This document shows, in pieces, positions 1-10,154 of a DNA stretch of 64,000 nucleotides. The stretch spans positions 178,684,166-178,748,165 of the forward strand of contig CM030362.1 in the NCBI GenBank assembly GCA_017893485.1, given 5' to 3'. Numbering within the stretch: position 1 is the stretch's first letter; each line of letters starts with the position of its first letter. The notes beneath the pieces are model-generated. The model searched no databases and was not told the origin of the DNA. It saw nothing but the letters and a program-made list of their open reading frames with translations. A program made the position numbers and the translations under genes. Source of the DNA: Hemerocallis citrina (taxonomy: Eukaryota > Streptophyta > Magnoliopsida > Asparagales > Asphodelaceae).

Positions 1-587
1 GTGGTGAGTGTGGCTCTGGGCATTTTACTGCCAATGCTCGGAGTCGACTGAGTCATTGTACGCTTGCTTAGTGGCACACAGCTGGGCAGTAGTGGATTTC
101 TCGTCCTCATCGAAAAGAGAAAATGCATAAGGAACCTCATCTGCCCACGAGTTTATGGTTCCAGCAAGCAACCTGGCATACCAATTGCAGTCTCGCGGAG
201 GCTGCTTACGAAAAAATGTATCATCAAAGCGTCGTTTTCGGCAACGGCCAAAAATGAAAAATATGCTGCCTAGGGGCCCTCCCTCGGCAAAAGACTGCAG
301 GTTGGTTTGTTTTCACTTGGGAGGAAGGGGGACTGTTTCCATGTATGCAGGGTATGACGGGACAATCCCGTCATGCAAAGTCAGCTAATCGGTCATATCA
401 TGTGTCTTTTTCGGACCCCAAGAATAGATTATTGGATCGAAACGACTTTCCTGCTTGGAAATAAGAGCTAGAATCCGTTAACTGCGAGATAGTTGATAGG
501 AAAGGCGGCTTGCCGGAGTAGCTGCACTTGCCTATCAAAGTAGGCAAACGCTTCCGCCTCCTCTTGCCCTTGTTACGCAACACGGAT
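1..587. other. Unassigned sequence left of the truncated copia element
   Basis: I recognise no family here. On the minus strand a frame without stops runs from about 330 down to a TAA near 48; its peptide has protein-like composition (segments such as NWYARLLAGTINSWADE) but matches nothing I know. The GTCGAC-centred palindrome common in the copia element occurs once, at about 42-52. The copia RT homology stops abruptly near 588, so a rearrangement or insertion junction lies there. The piece could be the tail of an unknown transposon protein or a host exon. Function unknown. Confidence 0.3.
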
Positions 588-811
588 TCTAGTCTAGTAA
601 CAGGAGCATATGTTTCATCGAAACCTATGCCTTCTTCTTGATTATATCCTTGAGCAACTAATCTAACCTTGTTCCTAACGACTTGTCCTGATTCATCTAA
701 CTTGTTTTTGAATTCCCATTTGGTACCAATTATAGTATGGGCAGGAGGTCGTGGAACTAAATCCCATACATCATTTCTTATAAATTGGTTTAATTCATCT
801 TGCATAGGCAT
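588..811 (-). pseudogene. Copia reverse transcriptase, N-terminal fragment
   Basis: This is the beginning of the RVT_2-type reverse transcriptase that would copy the element's RNA. The peptide has the family's opening block: [17 protein letters not shown], then [26 protein letters not shown] and the [14 protein letters not shown] block. After that block, where the conserved fingers/palm region with the YVDD catalytic box should follow, similarity ends at about 588 and unrelated residues continue to the stop near 398. Only about 75 of the usual 240 residues of the domain remain. It is out of frame with the integrase part upstream; the shift lies near 800-810, between FWMNA and MQDELNQF. Confidence 0.85.
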
Positions 812-1745
812 TCATCCAAAATTCATTCTCACAAGCTTCTTGTATAATTTTCGGTTCAAAATCCGACAAGAAAGCCATTTGAGAAATCATATTAACATGA
901 GATCTTGTTTGAATACCACGTGAGATGTTACCAATTATTAAGTCATGAGGATGATCTCTAACTTCAACAAAGGATTTTGGTAAAGTTTGATTCATCACAA
1001 CAGGATCAGTCGACTGGACTAGTCCATCAGCCGACTGATTCACATCGGTCGACTTGATTTCCTTATCGGTCGACTTATCTGCTAGGGTAGTTTGTTCTAG
1101 TAATTTAATTATGTTATTTAAAGGTGATGAATCAGTTTCATCATCTTTAATAACAGTAGATGAAGTCAGAGATTTATTAAATGAAACATGCATGGATTCT
1201 TCAATAGTCAAAGTTGACTTATTGAAGGTCCTATATGCCTTACTCCTTATTGAGTATCCAATGAAGATACCTTCATTAGATCTAGGATCAAACTTATCTA
1301 AATTATCTTTAGTGTTTAAAATGAAACACTTGCATCCAAATACTTTAAAATAAGATACCTTAGGAATTCTATCAAAAAATAGTTCATAACATGTTTTCTT
1401 AAGCTTAGGCCTAATCAAAATTCTATTTAAAACATAACATGCTGTAGCAACAGCTTCAGCGCAGAAGTACTTAGGCAAATTGCTTTCAACAAGCATGGTA
1501 TGTTCACATTCTTGTAAAGTCCTATTCTTTCTTTCGACCACTCCATTTTGTGGTGAAGCTCTAGGAAATGCAAATGAATGTGTTATACCATTCTTGTTGC
1601 AATATTCTGAAAATGTTTCATTCTCAAATTCTCCACCATGATCACTTCTAATAGTGACTATGGTTAGAGACTTTTGATTTTGAATCCGTTTACAAAAATT
1701 TGCAAATTCATCAAAAGCATCATTCTTATGTTTTAAAAAGAAAAC
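798..1745 (-). pseudogene. Copia integrase C-terminal half and IN-RT linker
   Basis: This continues the integrase after an in-frame TGA at 1746-1748, in place of the usual Trp after SRFT. The second catalytic Asp lies in SDHGGEFEN and the catalytic Glu in NGVVERKNRT, giving the D,D35E arrangement with the first Asp upstream. Next come conserved LPKYFCAEAV and YFKVFGCKCFILN blocks and the linker to RT. The linker contains several S-T-D tripeptides, each encoded by a GTCGAC-containing repeat. The role would have been inserting element cDNA into chromosomes. It ends with FWMNA, where a frameshift separates it from RT. Confidence 0.85.
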
Positions 1746-2438
1746 TCATGTGAATCTTGAAAAATCATCTACTAAAACAAATGCATACCTACTTTTATTT
1801 AAAGAAGCGACTCTAGTGGGGCCAAATAAATCCATGTAGATTAATTCGAGAGGCCTACTAGTAGAAATCATTTCTTTTGTCTTAAAAGTAGATTTGATTT
1901 GTTTACCTAGTTGACATGCATCACATAACTTATCCTTTTTATAGGATAGTCTTGACAGCCCTTTAACTAGGTTGTACTTAGATAATTTAGCAATATTTTT
2001 CATATTCACATTGCCAAATCGCTTATGCCAAAGCCAAGAATCATTATTAGAAGATTTTGAGCAAAAATCATTCGAAAAATCATTTGATTTTAAACATAAC
2101 TCATAAACGTTATTCTTCCTAAATCCTTCAAAAATTACATTTTGTATGGTAGAGTTATATATTAAACATGCATCTTTTTCAAAAATAATTTTATATCCTT
2201 TATCACACAATTGGCTTATACTTAACAGATTATGCTGAAGACCACTAACAAGAAAAACTTCTTCTATATTAGGGGTAGTGTTCTTACCGACCATGCATAT
2301 TCTAATAACCTTCCCTTTGTTGTTGTCACCGAATGTGATTGTTCCTCCATCAATCTCTTGAATGGAAGACAGGAGGTTAGCATGACCAGTCATATGCTTG
2401 GAGCATCCGCTGTCAAGTATCCACCTGTTCTCTTTTAG
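1746..2438 (-). pseudogene. Copia protease end, GAG-pre-integrase and integrase start
   Basis: The frame opens with the aspartic protease signature WILDSGCSKHMTG at about 2394-2430 (DSG catalytic triad), followed by the protease body with GGTITFGDN and FLVSGLQHNLLSISQLCDKG. A GAG-pre-integrase domain follows: the pair H..H in WLWHKRFGNVNMKNIAKL and the C..C pair in LCDACQLGK form the HHCC zinc site. The integrase core begins with YMDLFGPTR (first catalytic Asp) and runs to SRFT, where TGA at 1746-1748 interrupts it. The family normally carries all of this on one polyprotein. Confidence 0.88.
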
Positions 2439-3352
2439 GTACCTATAAAATAATCATTCTGAATATGGTACCCTTTTCATTGGGTCCGAAAGGGATTAGT
2501 TTTTGGGAAACCAAACCCAAAGTGAGTTTGATTTTCCACCAAAAGCAGGAATATAATCTATTGAATTACATACATTAATAACATTTGAATTTATATAAGT
2601 ATTTCTATCTTTCTGATTGACTGGAACCCATATATTCTTAGTCTGTCCAGTCGACTTAATTGAACCTTTCAGTCGACTGTTACTTGAAGTCAGTTGACTG
2701 GGAGGTGTAGTAGGTCGACTAATCTGAGGTTTTCATCTCTTTGAATAAGACTCTGAACCTCTCGACAGGCGACTGAAATTGGGGTTCAGTCAACTGATCT
2801 GAACTACAGAATTACTCTTTTCATTGAAAACAACGGTTTTTGGTTTTTCAAAAAACTCATATAATTTATTCTTAACACTAGAAATAGATTCAGTCTTATT
2901 ACCACTAGTGTTCTTAGAAACATGATGTTTTTCAAGAGACTTTTGAAAACCAAGTCCAAATCTCTTATTAGTTTGAACTTGATTTTGGAAAACTTCATTT
3001 AAATTCTCTCTTCCTTTGTTAAATTTAGATACATTCTTGGATATCTCTTCATAAATTTTCTTAAGAGATATAAGATCTATATCTAAATTAGAAAGTCGAG
3101 AATTTAAATATTTGACTTCTATATCTAAGTCAAGATTTTCTTGAGAAAGTGTTTGATTAACTTTCTCTAAGTTTTTAACTCTAATTTTTTCTTTCTTAAG
3201 TTCTTAAAAAATCTCATTGAAAGCATTTAATAAGTCATTTGAATCAAAGTTATCACTTACCACGTTTCGTGTAGCCATGAAGCATACATTCGCAACTTCG
3301 TTTGTCTCTTCATTTTCTTCTTCTGAGGAAGAGTCACTATCATCCAAGTTGC
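2439..3352 (-). pseudogene. Copia gag C-terminal region with coiled coil
   Basis: This joins the gag zinc-knuckle part to protease and has no long clean frame. Conceptual translation shows a Lys/Glu/Leu-rich stretch at about 3060-3190 (minus) with leucine heptads, containing LKKEKIRVKNLEKVNQ and YLNSRLSNLDIDLISL. Further on come Asn/Ser-rich sequence and a block near KSTGQTKNIWVPVNQ that usually precedes protease in such elements. Stops occur near 3206, near 2800 and in 2450-2760. A coiled coil in the second half of gag is a recognised Sirevirus trait. Several GTCGAC palindromes lie at 2640-2790. Confidence 0.65.
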
Positions 3353-3775
3353 TCAATACGCCTTTTTGTTCTTCATGTACTTGTTCTTTGTGTACTTATC
3401 CTTCTTGAAGTTGGAAGCATTTCCTTTAGATTTTGCCTCTTCTAGTGGAAAATCCTTCTTCATATAACCTATTTTGTTACACTTGAAATAAGTGGGAAGT
3501 TCATTAGTATCTTTAAATTTGGAATTAAATTTACCTTTCCTTAGAAACTTTTTGAACTTTCTCGTGAACATGGCTATTTCTTCTTCATCTTCTTCTTCAT
3601 CCTCGGAGTCCAACATGGCCTTGAAAGTGAGTGTCTTTTTCTTTGATTGTTGAGGTTCTAGATCCTTATTGAGTTCTTCAAGTTGTACTTCATATGCCAT
3701 AAGATTTCCCACAAGATTCTCAAGAGAAAGTTGTGTTAAATTATTGGCCTCTTCTATGGCGGTGGTCTTCTTCTC
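3353..3775 (-). pseudogene. Copia gag, middle part with degenerate zinc knuckle
   Basis: This continues gag downstream of an in-frame TAG at about 3776. It contains a helical segment (NLTQLSLENLVGNLMAYE), an acidic patch (DSEDEEEDEEE) and a lysine-rich zone leading to the nucleic-acid-binding knuckle. The knuckle should read C-x2-C-x4-H-x4-C. Here it is YFKCNKIGYMKKDF, so only one of the four metal ligands is left (Y for C, Y for H, F for C). It could not bind zinc. A lysine-rich tail follows and then a stop at 3353. Confidence 0.8.
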
Positions 3776-4288
3776 CTATTCGGGGGTTAAGGCACGAAGA
3801 ACTTTCCTCACCATTTCGGATTGAGTGTATGTCTTTCCAAGAGCCACAAGAGAATTTGTAATATCCGTGAACCGTGTGATCATGTCTGACACATTCTCGA
3901 TCTCCTTCATGCGGAACATCTCGAACCTGTGAACAAGAATAGATATCTTAGATTCTTTAACTTTATTACAACCATCATGAGTTACCTCGAGTGTGTGCCA
4001 TATTTGATATGCCGTTGATGCATTGGACACACGATTGAACTCCTCCTTGGTAAGAGCACAAAATAGAGCAATCATCGTCTTTGCATTGTTCATTGTTTCG
4101 CTCTTCATGGCATCGTTCCATTGTGCATAAGAAATTGTAGGAGCGGTGTACTCGGTCTCCATCATGTTCCATATCTCATAGTTCATGAACTGAAGGTAGA
4201 TCTTCATTCTACACTTCCAATAGTTGTAGTTGGTTCCATTGAATAGGGGTGGCCTTTGTGTGGATTGGCCTTCATGGTATTGGTTCAC
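3776..4288 (-). CDS. Copia gag N-terminal domain (UBN2-like)
   Basis: The peptide of 170 residues starts MNQYHEGQSTQRPPLFNGTN. It shows the copia gag core: NYNYWKCRMKIYLQ, then an alpha-helical block with IWHTLEVTHDG and KESKISILVHRFEMFRMKE, and DMITRFTDITNSLVALGKT. It would form the nucleocapsid/capsid of virus-like particles in the cytoplasm. The start is the first ATG, 20 bp downstream of the primer-binding site, the expected place. A TAG after ALTPE cuts it off from the rest of gag, which continues in the same direction to 3353 and beyond. Confidence 0.85.
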   Translation of the reverse strand: MNQYHEGQSTQRPPLFNGTNYNYWKCRMKIYLQFMNYEIWNMMETEYTAPTISYAQWNDAMKSETMNNAKTMIALFCALTKEEFNRVSNASTAYQIWHTLEVTHDGCNKVKESKISILVHRFEMFRMKEIENVSDMITRFTDITNSLVALGKTYTQSEMVRKVLRALTPE

Positions 4289-4308
4289 ATTTGAAGTAGC
4301 TCAACCAG

Positions 4309-4320
4309 GCTCTGATACCA
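4309..4320 (-). other. Copia primer-binding site (tRNA-iMet)
   Basis: Read on the minus strand the sequence is TGGTATCAGAGC, the standard complement of the 3' end of initiator methionine tRNA used by plant copia elements to prime minus-strand DNA. It sits two bases inside the LTR boundary (LTR end ...GAACA at 4323) and just ahead of gag, which fixes the LTR end and the element's orientation. Confidence 0.92.
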
Positions 4321-4322
4321 AG

Positions 4323-5820
4323 TGTTCGATCCTGTAGGAAAGGCAAGTAACACTAGAGGGGGGGGTGAATAGTGTTGTATAAAAAATAATTAAGAAATTT
4401 AACTTTTCGTTCTGTCCAGTCGACTTAAAAGGAGAATACAGTCGACTGGGGCATCAAATAAGAAAAGTATTTTATACAAGTCTGATCAGTTGACTTATAG
4501 CAAAAATTTAGTCGACTTACCAGACAAGTGTTCGAAGAGTACTTTATACAAGTCTGATCAGTCGACTTAGAGAGGAGACTCAGTCGACTTGCTAGACAAG
4601 TTTTCGAATAAAACACAGAAAAATTGAAATGCAAGTGAAGAAAATACAACCACGGAGAGAGTCAACCACAGAGTATACAGTGATGTATCCTGGTTCGGTC
4701 CTCCCGACCTGCATCCAGTCCCCAAGCAACCCACTTGAGATTTTCCACTATTTTTGAAAAAATACAAGAATACCCTATGACGTTTGACAATAACCTTGCC
4801 AAACCCGTAGACCTCTCTCACCACTAGAGAGAGCACACCCACTCTACAACCTAGAGTGAAATTCCGATTCTACAACCTAGAGCCCTACTCTCCAATCGGG
4901 AGGACCACTCTCACAACCCGAGAGTGAAGAACAATAACAAAAGAGTTACAACAACCTGTAGCCTTATTTGTGATTTGTGATTTTTGTATGGTGGCTAATA
5001 GGTCAACTTCTGAAATCAGTCTAAAACGAATTTAATGTTATACTAAACTGATTTTCAGAGACCAAGACTTAGAGAATATGAATGCTTTTAGAATGCTTGT
5101 TCTTTTCAAAACCAAAAGCTTGAAAACTTAAGAAACAAATGCTTGGAACCTTTTCATGGTGATTCCTATGCTCTATTTATAGAGAGGAATCATAGGAACG
5201 TTGAAGAACAGTTTCTAAAACTGAATTAAAACGGATAGAAATTGTTTTGAAATTGAAAAACAAGTTTTGAAATCAGAAAACTGTCGAAACGACTTGAACA
5301 GTCGACTGGGTTGCCATATTGAGTCGACTGGGCAGAGTTTCAATGAGTTCGGACAGTTTCATACTAGGACAATCCACTAGTGCCAAATAGTGGTCAACTG
5401 GTACATAACAGCTGAACTTATTCAAGCTTGTTTCGATCTTTTTAAGTTTGTAAAACACTCAGTTAAAAGATATGTGTGAGTGTGTGTGACAAGGCTATTA
5501 CAGTATTCCAAGACTCAAAGAATAAAAAGTTACAATTGTTACAAGACACTTAATACAACACATTTGAAGCGCTTGAGTCTTGTCTTGAACTTGAGTCTTT
5601 GACTATAACTTGAGCCAATGTCTTTATATCTTGAAGCTTACTTGATCAATGTGACTTGAACTAAGTTCTTTGTGGCTTGATTAGTTCTCTTTGAAAGCTT
5701 CATTGAATCAACTTTGCCTTTGTGTATTACACCATGGTATTGATCTTTATACACCCTGCAATATATAAGTGATAGCACAACTTTGCATTGTGTCGTAGTC
5801 ATCAAAACCAAGAATCAACA
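4323..5820 (-). repeat. Copia 5' LTR (about 1.5 kb)
   Basis: On the minus strand it begins TGTTGATTCTTGGTTTTG at 5820 and ends ...GATCGAACA at 4323, with TG/CA termini. The stretch TATTCACCCCCCCC near 4355-4370 is a typical tail of copia LTRs. It would hold promoter, cap site and polyadenylation signal. The LTR carries many copies of a GTCGACT-type 9-10 bp motif (4415-4590 and 5290-5330), also present in the coding part. The other LTR is absent, so the 5' end rests on the terminal sequence alone. Confidence 0.8.
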
Positions 5821-6139
5821 CTACACAATGAGTGATGCAATGTTTCTTTTGAAGGTTGTTATTATCCAGTCGACTTTATGTTGAATTGATGAGATTATCT
5901 GATATCTATATAATAACACACAAAGAAAAGCTATCAAGTGGCTCTCCTTCAATAGTAAGGAAATCAATGGTCAACATCTATGCTCCCAAAAGCGATTCCA
6001 CACCCCCTCCCCCCCGAAAAAAAAAAAGTTTCCCCCCAAAACTCAAATTCAAATCCCCCCTTCCCCAAAACAACTATTTTGTTTATTTAATTATCTTTCT
6101 CTCTCTCCCCCCCCCCCCTCTCTCTCTCTCTCTCTCCTA
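5821..6139. other. Flank with first Helitron-like 5' terminus and low-complexity tract
   Basis: From 5905 (TCTATATAATAACACACA) about 95 bp match the sequence starting at 6140, so there are two Helitron-like 5' ends in tandem. The first copy reads without interruption through GCTCCCAAAAG at about 5983, where the second is split by element E. C/A-rich homopolymer runs (6003-6120) and a CT microsatellite (6108-6136) follow. No gene is visible; the apparent frame across this stretch is low-complexity. Confidence 0.5.
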
Positions 6140-6221
6140 TCTATATAATAAAACACAAAGAAAAGCTATCAAGTGACTCTCCTTCAATAGTAAGAAAATC
6201 AATGGTCCAGATCTGAGCTCC

Positions 6222-6829
6222 TGTTGCTGCTGATTTTGGTGTAGGAGCAAACAGATGAATTTGTGGATTCTTTAGGAAACGAATAAGACAAACTTGTTGA
6301 CTTTCACCGGCGTTTGACTAATTCCTTCCCGCTACCGTTAACCTGCAAAAAGTTTGATACACCGGGATGAATCCCGGCGATGAACCCTCCAACGCTCAAG
6401 TCAGTAATCAGGAAGATTATGAAAAAGCGTTTATGTGGAAAAATATTGATTACCTCATTATGGTGGGGGGAGAGGAGTATTTATAGTCGCCTTAAAAGAC
6501 AGTTTAGAGATAATCATTTATCTCTCTGTCTCGGTGTTTTTGGATAAGATGTAGAGTTTAAACTCTTTTTATGATAAGAGAGGTAGTTTAAACCACCTCT
6601 TAGAGAACCATGAATTTCAATTACTCTCTAAATATCTGAATTGGTTTGTAACGGGTTGCTACCCGAACCTAATAGGATAAATCCATTTTTGGATTATAAG
6701 GCTTCGAAGAAAGACCCTAGTTCCCATTTCGGACTCGTTTGTAGGTGAAATTTCCATTTTACCCCTGAGAGCTTTAAGATTCATACCCGATTTGAACGGT
6801 CTTGATTTAATCCCATTTTAGCCATATCA
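6222..6829 (-). repeat. Element E 3' LTR
   Basis: It starts (minus) TGATATGGCTAAAATGGG at 6829 and ends ...CAGCAGCAACA at 6222. It aligns over its length with 43517-44125, including the conserved ACAAGTTTGTC-like, TTATGTGGAAAAATATTG and TTTATAGTCGCCTTAA blocks. The flanking GCTCC (6217-6221) equals the one at 44126. A TATA-like tttatag lies at about 6480 in the plus reading. Confidence 0.88.
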
Positions 6830-6846
6830 CGAGCCCCCCATTCCCG
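6830..6846 (-). other. Element E polypurine tract
   Basis: On the minus strand the sequence immediately before the LTR is GGGAATGGGGGGCTCG, a purine tract that would prime plus-strand DNA. The same GGGGGGCT core precedes the LTR start at 62162 of element E2, which supports both assignments. Confidence 0.8.
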
Positions 6847-7239
6847 AAGACTGGGTTTAACAGCCTTTGGGAAGTAGTTTTTTTGGTTTTAATGGCATAC
6901 AGAATTTTATCGGAGCTCTTTAGGAGCTTTAGAATCACCCACGGAGCTTAACAACATTCAATTGAGCCTACCTCATATTCAAACATGTTGGTGGTATCTT
7001 CAGGACTTTTCATTGATTTTTTTTCTAATTTTTTAATTATTTTTAGAATCATTTATTCAATTTTGCAAAATAACAATCTATTTTCAAAAAGTATTAATTA
7101 CTCATTCTAATTAATAATTATTTATCCATGAGTTCAAAAATATTTTTTCCCAAATTTATAATTATTTTTTTGATTTTTAATTAATTTTCTTGAAAATAAA
7201 AGAATTAATCAATTAAATAATGATGTGATGCAATCTGGA
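6847..7239. other. AT-rich spacer in E between tandem repeat and 3' LTR
   Basis: No coding signal. The stretch is increasingly A/T-rich, with runs such as aattaattttcttgaaaata at 7180-7205, and leads directly into the 109-bp array. Confidence 0.5.
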
Positions 7240-9395
7240 GCGTCGATCGTGTCGCTGGCGTGAATTTTCGAACGATCAAACTATTGATCTGGCGCTAGTT
7301 GACGTGGCTCGATCTGGACGCTCTGATCATGTGCACGCATTGCGAGGTAAGAGTTTTCCACATTTTGATGTTACGTTGCTCGGACGCTCGAATTCCAGAT
7401 CCGAGCAATGTGGCGCAATCAGAGGCATCAATTCAGATCAAGCGCGAATCATGAGGCGATGTTTTTCGCCATTTTCACTCTCGGTAGTTCGGACTCTCGG
7501 ATTTTAGATCTGAACTATGTGACGTGATCAGAGCCTGTTGATGGAGATCCAGCGTGAATCATGAAGCGATGTTTTTCGCCATTTTCATGCTCGGTAGTTC
7601 GCATTCTCGGATTTTAGATCCGGGCTATGTGGCGTGATCTGAGCCGTTGATGGAGATCCAGCACGAATCATGAGGTGATGTTTTTCGCCATTTTAACGCT
7701 CTGTAGTTCGGATCCTGAGATTTTAGATCCGAGCTACGTGGCGTGATCTGAGCTGTTGATGGAGATCCAGCGCGAATCATGAGGCGATGTTCTTCGCCAT
7801 TTTCACGCTCGGTAGTTCAGATCCTCTGATTTTAGATCCGAGCTATGTGGCGTGATCTGAGCCGTTGATGGAGATCCAGCGCGAATCATGAGGCGATGTT
7901 TTTTGCCATTTTCATGCTCCGGTAGTTCGGATCCTCAGATTTTAGATCCGAGCTGCGTGGCGTGATCTGAGCCGTTGATGGAGATCCAGCGCGAATCATG
8001 AGCGGATGTTTTTGGCCATTTTCACGCTCGGTAGTTCAGATCCTCTGATTTTAGATCCGAGCTACGTGGCGTGATCAGAGTCGTTGATGGAGATCCAGCG
8101 TGAATCATGAGGCGATGTTTTTTGCCATTTTCACGCTTGGTAGTTCGGATCCTCGGATTTTAGATCCGAGCTATGTGGCATGATCTGAGCCGTTGATGGA
8201 GATCCAGTGCGAATCATGGGGTGAAGTTTTTTCGCCATTTTCACGCTTGGTAGTTCGGATCCTCAGATTTTAGATCCGAGCTACGTTGCATGATCTGAGC
8301 TGTTGATGGAGATCCAACGTGAATCATGAGGCGATATTTTTCGCCATTTTCATGCTCGGTAGTTCAGATCCTCGGATTTTAGATCCGAACTACGTGGCAT
8401 GATCTGAGTCGTTGATGGAGATCCAGCGTGAATCGTGAGGCGATGTTTTTCACCATTTTCACGCTCGGTAGTTCGGATCCTCGGATTTTATATCCGAGGT
8501 ACGTGGCATGATCTGAGCAGTTGATGGATATCCAGTGCGAATCATGAGGCAGTGTTTTACGTCATTTCCATGCTCGATAGTTCGGATCCTCGGTATATAG
8601 ATCCGAGCTACGTGGCGGGATCTGAGCCGTTGATGGAGATCCAATGCGAATCATGAGGTGGTGTTTTTCACCATTTTCACGCTCGGTGGTTCGAGTCCTC
8701 GAATTTTAAGATCCGAGCTACGTGGCATGATCTGAGTCGTTGATAGAGATCCAGTGCGAATCATGAGGTGATGTTTTTCGCCATTTTCACGCTCAGTTGT
8801 TCAGGATCCTTGGATTTTAGATCCGAGCTACATGGCGTGATCTGAGCCGTTGATAGAAATCTAGTGCGAATCATGAGGCTAGCCATTACCACGCTCGGTA
8901 GTTCGGATCCTCGGTATGAGCCGCTGATGGAGATCCAGCTCGAATCATGAGGAGATGTTTTTCGCCATTTTCACGCTTGGTTGTTCGGATCCTCGATTTT
9001 AGATCTGAGCTACGTGGCGTGATCTGAGCTGTTGATGGAGATCCAGCGTGAATCATGAGGCGATGTTTTTCGCCATTTTCATGCTCAGGTAGTTCGGATC
9101 TAGGGTATACAGATCTGAGCAACGTGGCATGATATGAGTTGTTGATGGAGATCCATCGTGAATAATGAGGCGATGTTTTTCGCCATTTTCACGCTTAGTA
9201 GTTCAGATTCTCGGTATATAGGTCTGAGCTACGTGGCTTGATCTGAGCCGTTGATGGAGATCCGGTGCGAATCATGAAGCGATGTTTTTGCCATTTTCAC
9301 GCTCGGTAGTTCGGATCCTCTGTATATAGATCCAAGCTACGTGGCGGATCTGAGTCATTGATGGAGATCCGGCATGAATCATGAGGCAGTCTGAC
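7240..9395. repeat. 109-bp tandem array in E, two hairpins per unit (about 20 units)
   Basis: The phrase gttgatggagatcca recurs at 7537, 7646, 7755, 7864 and 7974 and onward, a spacing of 109-110 bp, to about 9370. Each unit contains CTCGGAT-TTTAG-ATCCGAG, a 7-bp stem with 5-base loop, and GGCGATGTTTTTCGCC, a 5-bp stem. Units differ by scattered substitutions and small indels; the last few are shorter. The array lies between the antisense genes and the 3' LTR of a Tat element, a position where tandem repeats are known to arise in this lineage. Small frames on either strand here are by-products. Confidence 0.9.
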
Positions 9396-9574
9396 TGGTC
9401 AACGAGTTTTGGGCGTCGTATCATGTTCTTGCCTTCATGAATTCTATCATTTAGCATTCTGATGGGCTTTCTGGCGGTTTTCAGGGGCCCAAAGCTCGCA
9501 GAAGCCCAAGCGGCACCCCCTCTTTCACTATAAGTCTCCATTCTTCCCTTGATTTTCGTATTCTGTCTTTTTAC
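9396..9574 (+). promoter_or_regulatory. Possible leader/promoter of the antisense gene of E
   Basis: This is the last part of E before element A. It contains gggcccaaagctcgcagaag and a TATA-like actataagt at 9528-9536, about 40 bp before the break, facing the antisense coiled-coil gene that resumes at about 33990. Being a promoter is an inference from position and the TATA-like box only. Confidence 0.3.
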
Positions 9575-10108
9575 TGTAACCCCTATTTTTTCTTTTATTG
9601 TATTTTTGTATGTATTTATTTTTCCTGAGTATTTATTCTGAGTGTATTCTTTTGTTCATTTTGAACTGTGTAATTGTTTCTTCGTTCTCAATAAATCCAT
9701 CTTAATTTTTCGTCGTCAATTCAGTTCTGTGATTTTCAATCTTCTTGATTCGAATTCTTCTACCAATTATTAATCTCTGGGTGAATTATTTAATTCTAAT
9801 TCATTTGCTTCATTGCCTAATTGTCTACTAATTGACTTCCTACCCTGTTGAATCCATATTCTAACCCAATCTACCCTATTTAGACCCAAAACCCTATTAT
9901 CCGCCCTATTGGATCCTAAACCCGCTACCCAGTATGCTCTTTTCACCCAGTCTCCCTCAAATTTCTTCCTTACGTTCTTCATATCTGCCTAACAAGAAGA
10001 TCATGTTCCTCATTATCTTCCCTTGATTCCTCAAATCCTAACTTACCCAAAATCCATTATAACCTAACTAAAATTGTTCTCTTTTCCCTACAGTCATTAT
10101 CTCCTAAT

Positions 10109-10154
<46 letters not shown>

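Larger units (their letters stand above)
588..5820 (-). mobile_element. Truncated Ty1/copia retrotransposon, Sirevirus-like, minus strand
   Basis: Reading leftwards from 5820: an LTR of about 1.5 kb, a tRNA-iMet primer-binding site, a long gag, protease, GAG-pre-integrase, integrase and the first part of reverse transcriptase. The order PR-IN-RT is diagnostic of Ty1/copia. A gag of more than 600 codons with a coiled-coil region after the zinc knuckle suggests the Sirevirus lineage (inference). The rest of RT, RNase H and the 3' LTR are missing, so no target-site duplication can be tested; ctaca follows the LTR at 5821. All coding parts carry stops or frameshifts, so it is a dead copy. Confidence 0.85.

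Noticed and set aside
7304..9541. Small frames on both strands across the 109-bp array
   Set aside because: By-products of the tandem repeat; peptides merely repeat and no domain is visible.
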